Shown piece after piece: positions 17,033 through 26,845 of a stretch of DNA of 64,000 nucleotides. Location: assembly GCF_014698845.1 (NCBI RefSeq), contig NZ_JACJTV010000027.1, positions 1 to 64,000 of the forward strand, given 5' to 3'. The stretch is from Coleofasciculus sp. FACHB-1120. Lineage in GTDB: Bacteria > Cyanobacteriota > Cyanobacteriia > Cyanobacteriales > FACHB-T130. The position numbers and the translations under genes were made by a program. The number at the start of each line of letters is the position of its first letter. Position 1 is the first letter of the stretch. The notes under the pieces are model-generated. The model had not been told where the DNA came from. It ran no database searches and saw only the letters and a list, made by a program, of their open reading frames with translations.

Positions 17033-19477
17033 TTGTGCAACTTAGACTTAGTACTAAGTCGTTTTGCTCCATCAAACTCACATCAAGTAGAGTTAAATAT
17101 GCAACTTCATGAGCGAGAAGTCACTCTCAAACTAAACTCACGTCCCCTACGCCTCGTTTATTTAGTCCGTAATAGAGAAGATTTAATTAATGCAGTGACT
17201 CTCTACACTCACGTATGGGGGGGTGCAGCTAACCCTGTTTTGCCCATTCCTGAGAATGAGACAGAAGTTGATACTTTTAAGCTTGTCCTCCAATGGATAG
17301 ATCCCGATTATATTTTTGTTCCAAGGGAAGGAATTTCCTCTGATGTAGATAAAGTTTTAGAGGAGCTACCTGCCCTAAAGCGTCCTATTTCAAATCAAGA
17401 AATTCAAAGGCATATTAATGGTTCTAATTCTGATTTACTTCTTTTGTCAAATGGAACACTTTCTCATATGGGATTTATTCTCCCATACATATACCCTAAT
17501 CTTTTAAATGAAAGCGGCATTCGTCTTATAAAACCAAGTGGTTCCTTCAGCTTCGAGATTGCATTACAAACTGGTGTCTCAACTCAGTTCTATCAAGACT
17601 ACCTTGTAGGACACTTGGCTGCGAAAGTTTTTTCTACTCCTCATACTGTTGAGGAGCTAATCAAGGTGAGTTTGCTAACAGCCCGGCTACAAAGCCCTGT
17701 CTGGCTAACAATGCAAAGAACTACACGTAGGTGCGATAGTTTAAACCACTACATAATGGAAACAAATGATGAAGAGACTCTTTGTTTGTTTCTTGATGAT
17801 GGTAAAGATATTGGTATAGCTACTGCTTTTTGGAACTGTCGCTGGCTCTTTCCACACAACAAGTTATTTTTGCCTAGAGAAGCTTTTTTGAAAGATATTG
17901 AATCTCATGTTTCTCTAATTGTCGAATTTATGCATTCAATTCGCGCACTATTTGTTACTACCCCTATTGCCCGTGAAGATGCACTTACTTTATGCAACAT
18001 CCTTAAACATGCCTTTGCAGCAGCGGGTCGAGAAATTCTAGTGAAGGTTACTTATCGGGACTTCCATTTTGATGCAATTCCAGGCACTACCTCTTCTGGA
18101 GAAACTCTCAATTTTACTAGGTTAATTACTCCGGATGACTCTGTTCGTTTTGAGCCACCTGTACCTATCGGACATGAAAAAACAGAATTCACTTTTGGTT
18201 ACAATGCAGAAGTTAAATTGGTATCGGGTAGACAATTGTCTATGCCATCTACCCAAGCATCATCAGTTTTGCTCACAAATGAGCTATGGCGAATTGAATT
18301 TGCAGAGAGTAACAAAGACAATTTAGGGGAGTTATGGCTAAGACAGGACTTAACTGTAAGAGCAGCAGCTAAGGGTGTCACTGGAACTGCTTTATCAGGG
18401 CGAGAATGCCGCTTTTACATTCATCTAGACAATATTGTAATCACCCGACAACTCAAAGACGCTGGCTTTGAGGTCAGACCTAATAAACATACCCGCTATG
18501 CACAAGGATGTATTAAGCGCTTCGGGGGATTCAACAATGTGATAAATCTTATTAATAAACAAGGAGCAGATATTATTGCTGCTTTAGTAACTCACAAAGC
18601 AGAACAAGGTGGATTATATAGAGAAAATCTTAAGTCATTCCTTAATAAGCAGCGCGGTTTGAGTCAAAAAGAAGCTGACAATGTTCTTACGCAAAAGCTT
18701 CCTCTTTTGTTGGAAAATGGGCTTGTGCGCCGTGGATACTCTCTATGCTGTCCTACTTGTAATCTAACTGATTGGTACTCCCTCGAAGAGGTAAGGGAAT
18801 TTATTGCGTGCCGAGGGTGTGCTGAAAATTTCCAGCTACCTTTACATGGGTTACAGTTTACTTATAAACCTAATGAACTGGCTGCTCGGCTCGTAAAAGA
18901 AGGGGGACTAGCAGTCCTTATGACCGCTGCTCTTTTTAATCAAATTCCTCGTTCAGGCTTCATCCAGTTTGGAGGAGAGCTGCTGCGTCTTGGTGAAAAA
19001 ACGAATTTTGCAGAAGTTGATTTGTTTTGGCTTACTGGTAATGCTTTCATTATTGCCGAGTGTAAATCATATAACAATATTGACCAGCAGGGAATTGTAG
19101 AGATTACAGACTCCTTGGAAAAGACTCTAAACGTGGCTACCTTAGTTGATGCACAAGTAGTCGTACTAGGCGTAGTCACTAACTCTTCTAATCTATCTGA
19201 GCTATTTGCTGTTGTAGCCGATGCTGCACAGAAATCTAAAGAGCGAGGTATTGGTGTACACTTAGCTCTAAATGGAAAGCTTCATCTTTGGGGAAGTGTG
19301 GATGGAATTGAGCCTTGGAAAGTGAGGCTTGAAGAGTTACAGGTTGATAGCAGTCCTCCAGAAGAAGAGTGGAGTGTGGGGGAGTCGCCCAAGTCTTATG
19401 GTTTTGGGGGTTTGATAGAATCTTTTGATAAGAATGTTTTGCGCCGTTGGGAGCAGGAATTATGTAAGGGAACCTAA
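17033..19477 (+). CDS. Large orphan PD-(D/E)XK protein with zinc ribbon
   Basis: Up to 814 residues from TTG 17033; the GGGAG ribosome binding site is too close to that codon, and ATG 17099 (residue 23) is an alternative. The first 550 residues are unrecognised. A Cys4 ribbon follows (Cys573, Cys576, Cys593, Cys596; CPTCN and CRGC). A nuclease-like core comes next: EVDLFWL with Asp663 and IIAECKSY with Glu676 and Lys678. The D-x12-ExK spacing equals that of the 513-residue protein at 9465, but the rest differs. Base composition is AT-rich. It is a solitary gene with no methylase or toxin beside it. A phage-defence effector is plausible but unproven. Confidence 0.7.
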   Translation: MCNLDLVLSRFAPSNSHQVELNMQLHEREVTLKLNSRPLRLVYLVRNREDLINAVTLYTHVWGGAANPVLPIPENETEVDTFKLVLQWIDPDYIFVPREGISSDVDKVLEELPALKRPISNQEIQRHINGSNSDLLLLSNGTLSHMGFILPYIYPNLLNESGIRLIKPSGSFSFEIALQTGVSTQFYQDYLVGHLAAKVFSTPHTVEELIKVSLLTARLQSPVWLTMQRTTRRCDSLNHYIMETNDEETLCLFLDDGKDIGIATAFWNCRWLFPHNKLFLPREAFLKDIESHVSLIVEFMHSIRALFVTTPIAREDALTLCNILKHAFAAAGREILVKVTYRDFHFDAIPGTTSSGETLNFTRLITPDDSVRFEPPVPIGHEKTEFTFGYNAEVKLVSGRQLSMPSTQASSVLLTNELWRIEFAESNKDNLGELWLRQDLTVRAAAKGVTGTALSGRECRFYIHLDNIVITRQLKDAGFEVRPNKHTRYAQGCIKRFGGFNNVINLINKQGADIIAALVTHKAEQGGLYRENLKSFLNKQRGLSQKEADNVLTQKLPLLLENGLVRRGYSLCCPTCNLTDWYSLEEVREFIACRGCAENFQLPLHGLQFTYKPNELAARLVKEGGLAVLMTAALFNQIPRSGFIQFGGELLRLGEKTNFAEVDLFWLTGNAFIIAECKSYNNIDQQGIVEITDSLEKTLNVATLVDAQVVVLGVVTNSSNLSELFAVVADAAQKSKERGIGVHLALNGKLHLWGSVDGIEPWKVRLEELQVDSSPPEEEWSVGESPKSYGFGGLIESFDKNVLRRWEQELCKGT

Positions 19478-19589
19478 CAAATCTAGGTTGTTCAGACCCT
19501 TGAGACCCCTACTCCTATCTTTTTTATCTGTACCAAAAACTCATACTTGAAGTTTGGACAATTTCCTATGCTGACCTTGCAGACACTTT

Positions 19590-20126
19590 CTAAGCCAGAC
19601 GCAGACAAGGGCACTTCTGTAAAAACGAAGTCGCTTTACTCTCAGCATCCGGGTTGTCGATATGCGCTGGAGTCGGTCGAATGATGCCGTTAAATAAATC
19701 ATCCAGACCATAAGGAGTGAAAAACTGCCATTGTCCTTGAGCATTTAACCGAACGCCTACAGCCGTCGCCGTGTGCAGCCAATCACTCACCCCATCTTCA
19801 GCGCTATTGTAAGGTCTGCGACCGGCACGCCAACGCGCAAAACTGGCTTGATTTTTAACATCAAACTTGTAATTCGGAAACTGCGCTGTTAGGGTAGCCT
19901 TGGCGGTGAGTTCTTGGGAACGATCGCCAAGCGCATCAAAAAAGGCAATGTCAAAGTCGTTGATGATTAACTGACAGTCATTGCCAAAGAGCGATCGCCA
20001 AACTGTATTTCGTACTGCACCGCCAGCTAACCACCAGCCGGGGAGATTCAAAAGCGCGATCGCCGGTAACACAACACCAACCGGCGAATCAACTAAAATC
20101 TTCTGGAGGCGAGTGGAACTATCCAT
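19590..20126 (-). CDS. Nucleotidyltransferase-family protein (DUF925)
   Basis: 178 residues. LPGWWLAGGAVRNTVWRSLF, then INDFDIAFFD, then DVKNQASF.RW and TATAVGVRLN match the DUF925/COG3575 family, a nucleotidyltransferase-like fold with the GG...D-x-D arrangement (INDFDIAFFD). Function is unknown. Codons at the C-terminus after PDAESKATSF look out of family (QKCPCLRLA), so the original end may have been shifted. A degraded copy of the first third lies at 20885-20975, beyond the Uma2 gene. Confidence 0.8.
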   Translation of the reverse strand: MDSSTRLQKILVDSPVGVVLPAIALLNLPGWWLAGGAVRNTVWRSLFGNDCQLIINDFDIAFFDALGDRSQELTAKATLTAQFPNYKFDVKNQASFARWRAGRRPYNSAEDGVSDWLHTATAVGVRLNAQGQWQFFTPYGLDDLFNGIIRPTPAHIDNPDAESKATSFLQKCPCLRLA

Positions 20127-20161
20127 GTTTTGCTTGTCTAGTTTTGTTCCAATCTTTCCAG

Positions 20162-20797
20162 TTATTGACTCAGTTGTATTTTAAGTTCGCGCAGCATCCG
20201 ACTGGTTCCCTCATCAATTGCTTTTTGCACCAGTTGGGGAATCATTTCGGTAATCGGCAAATCGGGAAAGATAGCACTGACGGATGATTCAGCGTAGCCA
20301 CCATTTTGTAGAATGTAAATCTTGAGTTGGCGATTCCGATATATCCACACTTCCGGAACGCGCAGCACTTCGTAGGCGTTCAAGGTAGTCTTTGAAGTTA
20401 CATCAGACTCAATGGCGAGATCCGGGGGTGGGTAAACCGCTAGATCCATATTGGTGCAACCCCGGACACGGCTGGCATTCTGGATGTAAAAGCAAGTATC
20501 GGGTTCGACTCCGGCAATTTCTGGTTGCTTTAGAGTAGTTGAGCCAAAATCTTCCCAGTCCCGCCCTTGAGTATCTAAGATAGCTTTGACAATATCAGCA
20601 ATGATGCGATGGGGGCGTTCATGCAGTGCCAAAGGGGACATTATTTCCAGCGTTCCTCGGTAGTATGCAATGCGGGTGCTGCGCTTTTCTCCCAGTTCCG
20701 TGAGAATCTGTTCAAAATCTTGCCAAGACAAGTTATGAATGCTAATCGTGCTACCAGGAGTGAGTTCAATGGCACGAATGGGAATGGTAACGGTCAT
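20162..20797 (-). CDS. Uma2-family (DUF820) putative endonuclease
   Basis: 211 residues with the Uma2 pattern: YYRGTLEIMSPLALHERPHR, GVEPDTCFYI, DLAIESDVTS (catalytic-like D...E-x-D) and VPEVWIYR. The family has a PD-(D/E)XK-like fold and is greatly expanded in cyanobacteria; biological roles are unclear. It lies between the DUF925 gene and a decayed partial copy of DUF925. Confidence 0.88.
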   Translation of the reverse strand: MTVTIPIRAIELTPGSTISIHNLSWQDFEQILTELGEKRSTRIAYYRGTLEIMSPLALHERPHRIIADIVKAILDTQGRDWEDFGSTTLKQPEIAGVEPDTCFYIQNASRVRGCTNMDLAVYPPPDLAIESDVTSKTTLNAYEVLRVPEVWIYRNRQLKIYILQNGGYAESSVSAIFPDLPITEMIPQLVQKAIDEGTSRMLRELKIQLSQ

Positions 20798-20884
20798 TGG
20801 TGTTCCTCCATCGATTGCTGGGGTAGCTTCTTCAACCGTAACTCGCTATTCACCCATAATTATCATTAATGACTAACTAAAAGT

Positions 20885-20975
20885 CATTGCTAAATAGCGA
20901 TCGCTAAACCGTATTTCGTACTGCACCGCCAGCTTACTACCAGTTGGGGTGATTGAGGAGAGCGATCGCAGCCCT
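20885..20975 (-). pseudogene. DUF925 nucleotidyltransferase, degraded partial copy
   Basis: The stretch parallels 19976-20068 at roughly three quarters identity. The minus strand reads AAIALLNHPNW, a stop, then AGGAVRNTV, a stop, RSLF, matching LPAIALLNLPGWWLAGGAVR of the intact gene. Two in-frame stops make it dead. With the intact gene it brackets the Uma2 gene at 20162-20797. Confidence 0.75.
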
Positions 20976-21040
20976 GGCAGGAGTCAAATAAATATAAAGC
21001 TCCGTTAAGCGTTTTGTTAGACATGATAGATTGAAAAATT

Positions 21041-21808
21041 TCATCGAGATGTGGAACGGGTGGCTGAGAAAAGAATTCTCCGAAATCCATAAAATACTGG
21101 ACCGGAAGACCACCGATCCCAGAGTTTTGAGCGATACCGATTGATAAAAAGTTCGTGTAATTCGTTGGGTAAACGCTCTAAATAAGGGACTAAAGCTGTA
21201 CCCAAATTCCACTCCAACAAAGCATCAGCATCTTTAAGCAGATGGGGATAAACCTTCTCAAAAATTGTTAAATTGTGCCCACCAGAGGTATAAAGGAGTT
21301 CTGCATAAGTCTCAATAGAAAGTACAGGTGATAGTCGCTTCCAACCATTCAAAGCCTCGAAAAAAGGATTTTCGCTGGCAGTTTCTATAATTAAGCGATG
21401 GGTGGGATGATGGTGATTAGACGGGATCTGTACGACCAATTGTCCATTCGGAGCAAGCAGAGAAAACAATCGGGGAATTAAGGATAAGTGATCTTCAACC
21501 CATTGAATTGCCGCATGAGAAAAAATTAGATCCCACTCCCCTGTGACTGTTTGAATTTCTCCTAATTTAAACCGCAGATTAGAGCGAATTTGTGCCTGAG
21601 CGCGAGTTAGCATCTGGGGTGAAGCATCCAGACCAATGACCTGACTATGGGGTAATGTATCAGCTAAGCGTTGAGTGAGTTCACCACTTCCACATCCGAG
21701 ATCGATTACTTGCAACTTGCCTTGCGATTTAACTAGCGCTATCAAATCAGTAAAGGGTGCAAAACGCTCTGATTGAAACTGGTGATAGCGATCGGGGTTC
21801 CACGGCAT
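21041..21808 (-). CDS. Trans-aconitate 2-methyltransferase-like
   Basis: 255 residues. It starts MPWNPDRYHQFQSERFAPFT; the SAM-binding motif is VIDLGCGSGELTQRLA and motif II region VIGLDASPQML. WDLIFSHAAIQWVEDH and PYLERLP later follow the Tam (trans-aconitate methyltransferase) pattern. Tam esterifies trans-aconitate, an inhibitor of aconitase. Other small-acid substrates are possible. It is a single gene in the cytosol. Confidence 0.82.
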   Translation of the reverse strand: MPWNPDRYHQFQSERFAPFTDLIALVKSQGKLQVIDLGCGSGELTQRLADTLPHSQVIGLDASPQMLTRAQAQIRSNLRFKLGEIQTVTGEWDLIFSHAAIQWVEDHLSLIPRLFSLLAPNGQLVVQIPSNHHHPTHRLIIETASENPFFEALNGWKRLSPVLSIETYAELLYTSGGHNLTIFEKVYPHLLKDADALLEWNLGTALVPYLERLPNELHELFINRYRSKLWDRWSSGPVFYGFRRILFSATRSTSR

Positions 21809-22026
21809 TGAGTGATTTCCTGGTTAAATCTTTAGACGGTTTGAAGTTCTTGTTGAAATAATAGTTCAAGGACGTGATTTCAAGCATCAGCAGCAGCTTT
21901 TGGATTGTCGCGATCGCGCACGTTTACGCCTATTGGAGAAGCTCCTCTCTGTCGTCTCAGGTTCCGCAAGCAAGAGCGATCTAGAATTCCGAAAAGAATC
22001 TATGGCTTAGAAATTAAGGAGTATGT

Positions 22027-22776
22027 ATGACCGGGAAATTAGATAGAAAAGTGGCAATTGTCACGGGTGCATCGGCTGGTATTGGTGAAGCGACTGCGAT
22101 CGCGCTAGCAGCAGAAGGCGCACAGGTCGCGATCGCAGCAAGGCGTTTCGACCGACTGAATGCAGTCTGCGATCGCATTGCAACGGCGGGTGGAAAAGCA
22201 TTGTCCATTGTGGCAGATATCACCGATGAAACCCAAGTTCAGAACTTAGTGGAAAAAGCAAACGCACAATTCGGTCGAGTCGATATCCTCGTCAACAATG
22301 CCGGAATTGCTTTGTCAGGTAATATTGAGGGTGCAAATACCTCTGACTGGCGACGCATGATCGATCTCAATATTCTGGGATTGATGTATGCAACTCATGC
22401 GGTTCTTCCCATCCTCAAAGCACAAGGATCGGGACATATCGTTAACATTTCATCCGTTGCCGGTCGAACCGCAAGGGTAGGCATCGGTGGCTACAATGTC
22501 ACCAAATGGGGAGTCAATGGCTTCTCGGAATCGTTGCGGCAGGAAGTGTGCAAGCACAACATTCGCGTCACCATCATCGAACCAGGCATGGTGGATACAG
22601 AAATCGACAGCCATATTACCGATCCAATCGCCAAACAACGCACCGAAGAACGGCGTAAATCGATCGTTCCTCTACAAAGCGAGGACGTTGCAGCCGCAAT
22701 CGTTTATGCCGTGACCCAGCCGCCGCGCGTGAATGTTAACGAAATTCTAATTCGACCCACCGACCAAGATTGGTAA
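22027..22776 (+). CDS. Short-chain dehydrogenase/reductase (YdfG-like)
   Basis: 249 residues. TGASAGIGEATAIAL (cofactor loop), AARRFDRL (Arg suggests NADP), NNAGIAL, the catalytic Ser in ISSVAG and YNVTK (Tyr, Lys) define a classical SDR. The C-terminus with VAAAIVYAVTQPPRVNVNEI is typical of the serine/3-hydroxy acid dehydrogenase-like group. The substrate is not known. The ATG at 22027 is preceded by AGGAG at 22017-22021, supporting the start. Confidence 0.9.
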   Translation: MTGKLDRKVAIVTGASAGIGEATAIALAAEGAQVAIAARRFDRLNAVCDRIATAGGKALSIVADITDETQVQNLVEKANAQFGRVDILVNNAGIALSGNIEGANTSDWRRMIDLNILGLMYATHAVLPILKAQGSGHIVNISSVAGRTARVGIGGYNVTKWGVNGFSESLRQEVCKHNIRVTIIEPGMVDTEIDSHITDPIAKQRTEERRKSIVPLQSEDVAAAIVYAVTQPPRVNVNEILIRPTDQDW

Positions 22777-22950
22777 TGAACTGCACAATCACGCGATCGC
22801 ATTCCTGTACTGGTAAATAGAGCCTACACACATCAGTCAGGCTAAGTTGAGGGCGCTCAAAGAAGATAGGATTGCGATCGCTACTTTTCACCCTCATATC
22901 TACTTCGATCTGGTGACGCGACAGCGCGTGTACGCGAAGGATGAGGCACT

Positions 22951-22988
22951 GGGTTTGAGGTGCAGCGTTCCCCCTGCACCTCAAACCC
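22951..22988. repeat. Perfect 15-bp hairpin
   Basis: GGGTTTGAGGTGCAG (22951-22965) pairs exactly with 22974-22988 across the 8-base loop CGTTCCCC. It lies in the 292-base gap between the SDR and GST genes, which are convergent, and could act as a terminator, although no T tract follows. No gene is supported in this gap. Confidence 0.6.
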
Positions 22989-23068
22989 ATCGGTCTACAC
23001 CCCAAATCAATGTATCAACTGGCGTCCTTACCCAATCAAATGGTTGTTCCTCGGAGAACCTATATCAT

Positions 23069-23767
23069 TCAACGTTTCACAGTATCGGCGGATTGATTGA
23101 ACAACAGATCCCGCGACTGTTCTGGACTGATTACTTGATCTTTGAAGGCTTCTGCTTTCTCATACGCCCGAATGGTTGCCGGACGAGCTTTTATCGCTTC
23201 AAACCAGCGTTGCAAGTTCGGAAAATCTTCGAGCTTTTGGTTTTGCTTTTCGTAGGGCACAATCCAGGGATAAGCAGCGATATCTGCAATTGAATAATCA
23301 CCGGCAATAAATTCCCGGTCGCTTAATCGTTTATTCAGCACTGCATACAAACGTCCTGTTTCATTCACATAGCGATTAATGGCGTAGGGAATTTTTTCCG
23401 GGGCGTATTGGGTGAAGTGATGGTTTTGTCCTGCCATTGGCCCCAGCCCGCCCATCTGCCAAAATAGCCATTGCAGAACTTCTGCGCGATCGCGTATATT
23501 TGCGGGAATCAATTTTCCGGTTTTTTCTGCCAAATACAGCAGAATCGCACCAGACTCGAAAACAGAAATTGGTTCGCCACCATCAGCAGGTTCCCGATCC
23601 ACAATTGCCGGAATGCGGTTGTTGGGGGAAATCTTGAGAAACTCTGGTTCAAACTGATCGCCCGTGCCAATGTTAATCGCAACGAGAGTGTAAGGTAGCC
23701 CAACTTCCTCCAGAAACAAAGTTATTTTATGTCCGTTGGGCGTCGTCCAGTAGTAAAGGTCAATCAT
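23069..23767 (-). CDS. Glutathione S-transferase (YfcG/nu-class-like)
   Basis: 232 residues. The N-terminal thioredoxin-like domain starts MIDLYYWTTPNGHKITLFLE with T/N residues in the active-site loop, then NNRIPAIVD and FESGAILLYLAEK (glutathione gamma-Glu binding). The C-terminal helical domain has WQMGGLGPMAGQNHHF and the N-capping ADIAAYPW. This follows YfcG/YghU-type enzymes, which act as disulfide-bond reductases with glutathione. It is cytosolic and a single gene. Confidence 0.88.
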   Translation of the reverse strand: MIDLYYWTTPNGHKITLFLEEVGLPYTLVAINIGTGDQFEPEFLKISPNNRIPAIVDREPADGGEPISVFESGAILLYLAEKTGKLIPANIRDRAEVLQWLFWQMGGLGPMAGQNHHFTQYAPEKIPYAINRYVNETGRLYAVLNKRLSDREFIAGDYSIADIAAYPWIVPYEKQNQKLEDFPNLQRWFEAIKARPATIRAYEKAEAFKDQVISPEQSRDLLFNQSADTVKR

Positions 23768-23930
23768 GATGATGTGTCCTCAATATTACAAACATTAGTT
23801 TTCGCGATCGCTTTCAGTTTAGAAGCCTCATCAACAAAACGGATGGCTTCCATTTCCTCTCAATTTCTCTAAAATTTAATCCAAAATTTAAAAGTCCTTG
23901 AGGGGGCACTGCCGTACTCCCTACAACCCC

Positions 23931-25952
23931 TCAAGTCACAGAAACAACTACCCCTCCACTTTCATTTGCCATCTTGTCTACCGCACACACAGCGTAAGTT
24001 CCCGGCTCAACCGTCGCAAACGTTGTCTCTCTAGAAAGGATTCTTTGCAGCGTCCAAGTTGTACCAGTTTGCTTATAAAGCGTCCAGGAACGAATATCGG
24101 GATTGCTAGCAACATTCCATGCCAGCTTGCCATTTCTCAACCCTAGCGCCGTTGGGGGCGGAGGTGGGGTCGAATTTCGCCACGACATCACGGGTGGTAA
24201 TGCTGGTTTGGCATAAGTCGAGGTTTTGAATTTGTCATAGATGCCCTGGCGATTTTCAACGAACGCTTCCATACTGAAGAAGATATTCCCCAGGGACAAA
24301 TTCCCGCTCAAGTTGCGAGTAATTTCAACTTGGTTTTCTGTCTCCGCAAGAGTCCAAACCTTGCCATCCAACCGTCCCAGATTATTACCGACGTAAATAT
24401 GTCGGCCTTTGGGGTTATTATCCGTCCACCACTTCAGCAATACAGGGTAACTTTGGGCGGTTTGGTCAATGCGCCAGTAGAGTTGCGGGGTGAGATAATC
24501 AACCCAGCCTTGATCTAGCCATTTTTTTGAATCGGCATAAAGTACGCTGTAGGCATCTAGCCCCCGAATTTGAGGCGGTTGTCCAGGACGGTAAATGCCA
24601 AAGGGACTAATGCCAAACTTAACGTGTGGCTTGGTTACCTGAATTCCCCGCGATAGGCGCTGAACCATTTGATTCACATTGTCCCGCCGCCAGTCACCTA
24701 AAGAGAGTTTCCCTCCAGCAGCCGTATAGGCGGCGTAGGTTTTATCGTCGGGAAAAGATTGGCCTTCGATGGGATAGGGATAGAAATAGTCATCCAAATG
24801 GATGCCATCCACGTCATAGCGACGTATCACATCGAGAATGACGTTGTATGCCCTGTCCTGAACGACTTTCAATCCGGGGTCCATCCACATCTGATTACCC
24901 CATACATAAACCGCTTCGGGGTTGGTGACGGCGATGTGAGGGCGGACTGGCGGGGAGTTAGTGATGGAGACGCTGGCGCGGTAAGGGTTGAACCAAGCAT
25001 GAAGTTCTATATTGCGCTTGTGGCATTCAGCGATCGCATACTCCAGGGGATCGTAAAATGGCTCTGGTGCTTTTCCCTGGCTTCCAGTTAGCCAATAACT
25101 CCACGGTTCTAATTGCGAAGCATAAAAGGCATCCCCTTCCGGTCGTACCTGCAAGACCAGCGCATTCATTTTCATCGCTTGCATCCGGTCAAGGATGCCA
25201 ATGAGTTCGGCTTGCTGTTGTGCAACTGTCAATCCCGCTTTGGAAGGCCAATCATCGTTCCACACGGTTGTCACCCACACACCTCGAAACTCCCGTTGAT
25301 GACTGACTTTGACAGTCGGCGTCTGACCGGGTAGGATGGGTTTTGGAGGCACCACGATGTAGGAAGATGCAATCCGAGGCGCTTCGTCTAGATAAACTAA
25401 AGCTTGATAAATAAAAGCGGCAACATCGCCACGAGTTGCTGCCAGATTCGGATTGAATAATTTTAGATTCGGGTAGTTCACCACCAGCCCTGCCCTCGTC
25501 GCTACTGCGATTTCGTCGGTGGCATAACTAGGAATTCCAGCGCCATCTTGATATATCCGTGGCAGTGCTGTTTTTAGGTCAGAGTTTATATTCGCGGCAA
25601 TCTGCAAGCCACTGACTAGAGAAACTAAAGCTTGCGTTCGGGTAATCCTGTCTGCTGGACGGAAGCGATTATCGGGAAAACCACTAATAAATAGTGTTTC
25701 GTAAGCTTTTTGAATCGCACTCGCCCCCCAGTAAGTAGAAGGAACATCAATAAAGGGAATATATTGTCGTTTCGCAGGTCTCGAAAATGCTGTACTAATA
25801 AGGGCTGCAAATTCAGTGCGGGTAATAGATTGATTTGGCCGAAAAGTCCCATCCGGAAACCCGTTAATAATCCGACGCTGGGCTAAAGCTTGGATGAATA
25901 AGCGTGCCCAATGAGTTTGAATATCGAGGAACTGAGTCGGGGTTGTCACCAT
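23931..25952 (-). CDS. GHL10-family (DUF187) hydrolase with three SLH domains
   Basis: 673 residues. Three SLH repeats cover about 1-195 (NGFPDGTFRPNQSITRTEFA; SGFPDNRFRPADRITRTQAL; a weaker third) and would anchor the protein to the cell wall. The glycosyl-hydrolase-like domain begins at REFRGVWVTTVWNDDWP (about 220) and contains LVLQVRPEGDAFY, LHAWFNPYRAS, DGIHLDDYFYPYP and DYLTPQLYWR, the COG1649 pattern. A short fibronectin-like end follows a PPPPPTA linker. No signal peptide is seen at this start, odd for an SLH protein, so translation may begin upstream or export may be atypical. Confidence 0.87.
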   Translation of the reverse strand: MVTTPTQFLDIQTHWARLFIQALAQRRIINGFPDGTFRPNQSITRTEFAALISTAFSRPAKRQYIPFIDVPSTYWGASAIQKAYETLFISGFPDNRFRPADRITRTQALVSLVSGLQIAANINSDLKTALPRIYQDGAGIPSYATDEIAVATRAGLVVNYPNLKLFNPNLAATRGDVAAFIYQALVYLDEAPRIASSYIVVPPKPILPGQTPTVKVSHQREFRGVWVTTVWNDDWPSKAGLTVAQQQAELIGILDRMQAMKMNALVLQVRPEGDAFYASQLEPWSYWLTGSQGKAPEPFYDPLEYAIAECHKRNIELHAWFNPYRASVSITNSPPVRPHIAVTNPEAVYVWGNQMWMDPGLKVVQDRAYNVILDVIRRYDVDGIHLDDYFYPYPIEGQSFPDDKTYAAYTAAGGKLSLGDWRRDNVNQMVQRLSRGIQVTKPHVKFGISPFGIYRPGQPPQIRGLDAYSVLYADSKKWLDQGWVDYLTPQLYWRIDQTAQSYPVLLKWWTDNNPKGRHIYVGNNLGRLDGKVWTLAETENQVEITRNLSGNLSLGNIFFSMEAFVENRQGIYDKFKTSTYAKPALPPVMSWRNSTPPPPPTALGLRNGKLAWNVASNPDIRSWTLYKQTGTTWTLQRILSRETTFATVEPGTYAVCAVDKMANESGGVVVSVT

Positions 25953-26167
25953 AGTTGTTGCGAATTGGGAAAAGGCAATCGGGGAAAAGTTTTGAGTATT
26001 GATATCATTTCACTTTATCTGTGCCACAAATATGTCTATTGCCCCCTTAAGAAAGGGGGTTGGGGGGATCGCAAATGTGACAGCAAAATAGTGAATTGGT
26101 ATAAGTTTTGAGTTATTAAAAGAGTTTTTTAATTCAAAATTCAACACTTCACTACTTTCAGTACCGA

Positions 26168-26707
26168 TTACCGCTTAATAAGTTGTTCCAATGCCTCAGA
26201 GATAACCTGCCGTTGTTCGGCGTCGTAACCGCGACGTTCTAAAAATGCTTTGTAGCTACCTTCGCCAGTGACGGCACTTTCCAATAACTTTTGAGACACT
26301 TCGTAGACAGAGGGGAGTTCCACCTGTTCAATAATTCGAGTGGTACGCGATCGCACTCTTTGGGATGATTGCGCCATCTCTTCGTTACCATTGCGGTGAT
26401 GGGCAACCGCCATCACCGCAGACATGGCTACATTTTTGACTAACAATTCTGAAACAGTGTCTGGATTTGACTGCAATGCCTGTATAACAGCCGCAGAGGG
26501 ATTATCGGCGATTGTCCCCTCAGAGGTTAGGTAGGTGACGAAAAAGCCTCTCGCACCATTTTCGGTTTTGACTAATTTTCCCACTACTTCAGCTATCTGT
26601 GCGTCGGATAATTCACCCGCTTGCATCTGGGAGAGCAAAGATTGAGTCAGCGCGATCGCATTCTCAAAGGTTACTTTTTCTGGAACTGTAAACGCAGATC
26701 CACTCAT
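26168..26707 (-). CDS. Conserved helical protein of unknown function
   Basis: 179 residues, mainly helical and soluble: FENAIALTQSLLSQMQAGEL, GARGFFVTYLTSEG, AMSAVMAVAHHRNGNEEMAQ and FLERRGYDAEQRQVISEALE. It looks well ordered and gene-like, with normal codon use, but I do not recognise the family. The C-terminal motif SYKAFLERRGYDA may help a search. It sits alone between the GHL10 gene and the CO2-uptake region. Confidence 0.6.
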   Translation of the reverse strand: MSGSAFTVPEKVTFENAIALTQSLLSQMQAGELSDAQIAEVVGKLVKTENGARGFFVTYLTSEGTIADNPSAAVIQALQSNPDTVSELLVKNVAMSAVMAVAHHRNGNEEMAQSSQRVRSRTTRIIEQVELPSVYEVSQKLLESAVTGEGSYKAFLERRGYDAEQRQVISEALEQLIKR

Positions 26708-26845
26708 GATTGTGCCTGAAAATCGTTCTCATGCGATGATAGCCAATTTAGCGTAGGGGCATGGTAGCGACATGATAGGGGCATGGCAATGCCATATCCC
26801 TAGGTTTTTCGTTCCTTCGCGTTATAGCCGGTTAAGCGATCGCGT

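Noticed and set aside
22847-23293. 148-codon plus-strand ORF
   Set aside because: Overlaps the GST gene on the other strand and contains a perfect hairpin; no recognisable protein pattern.
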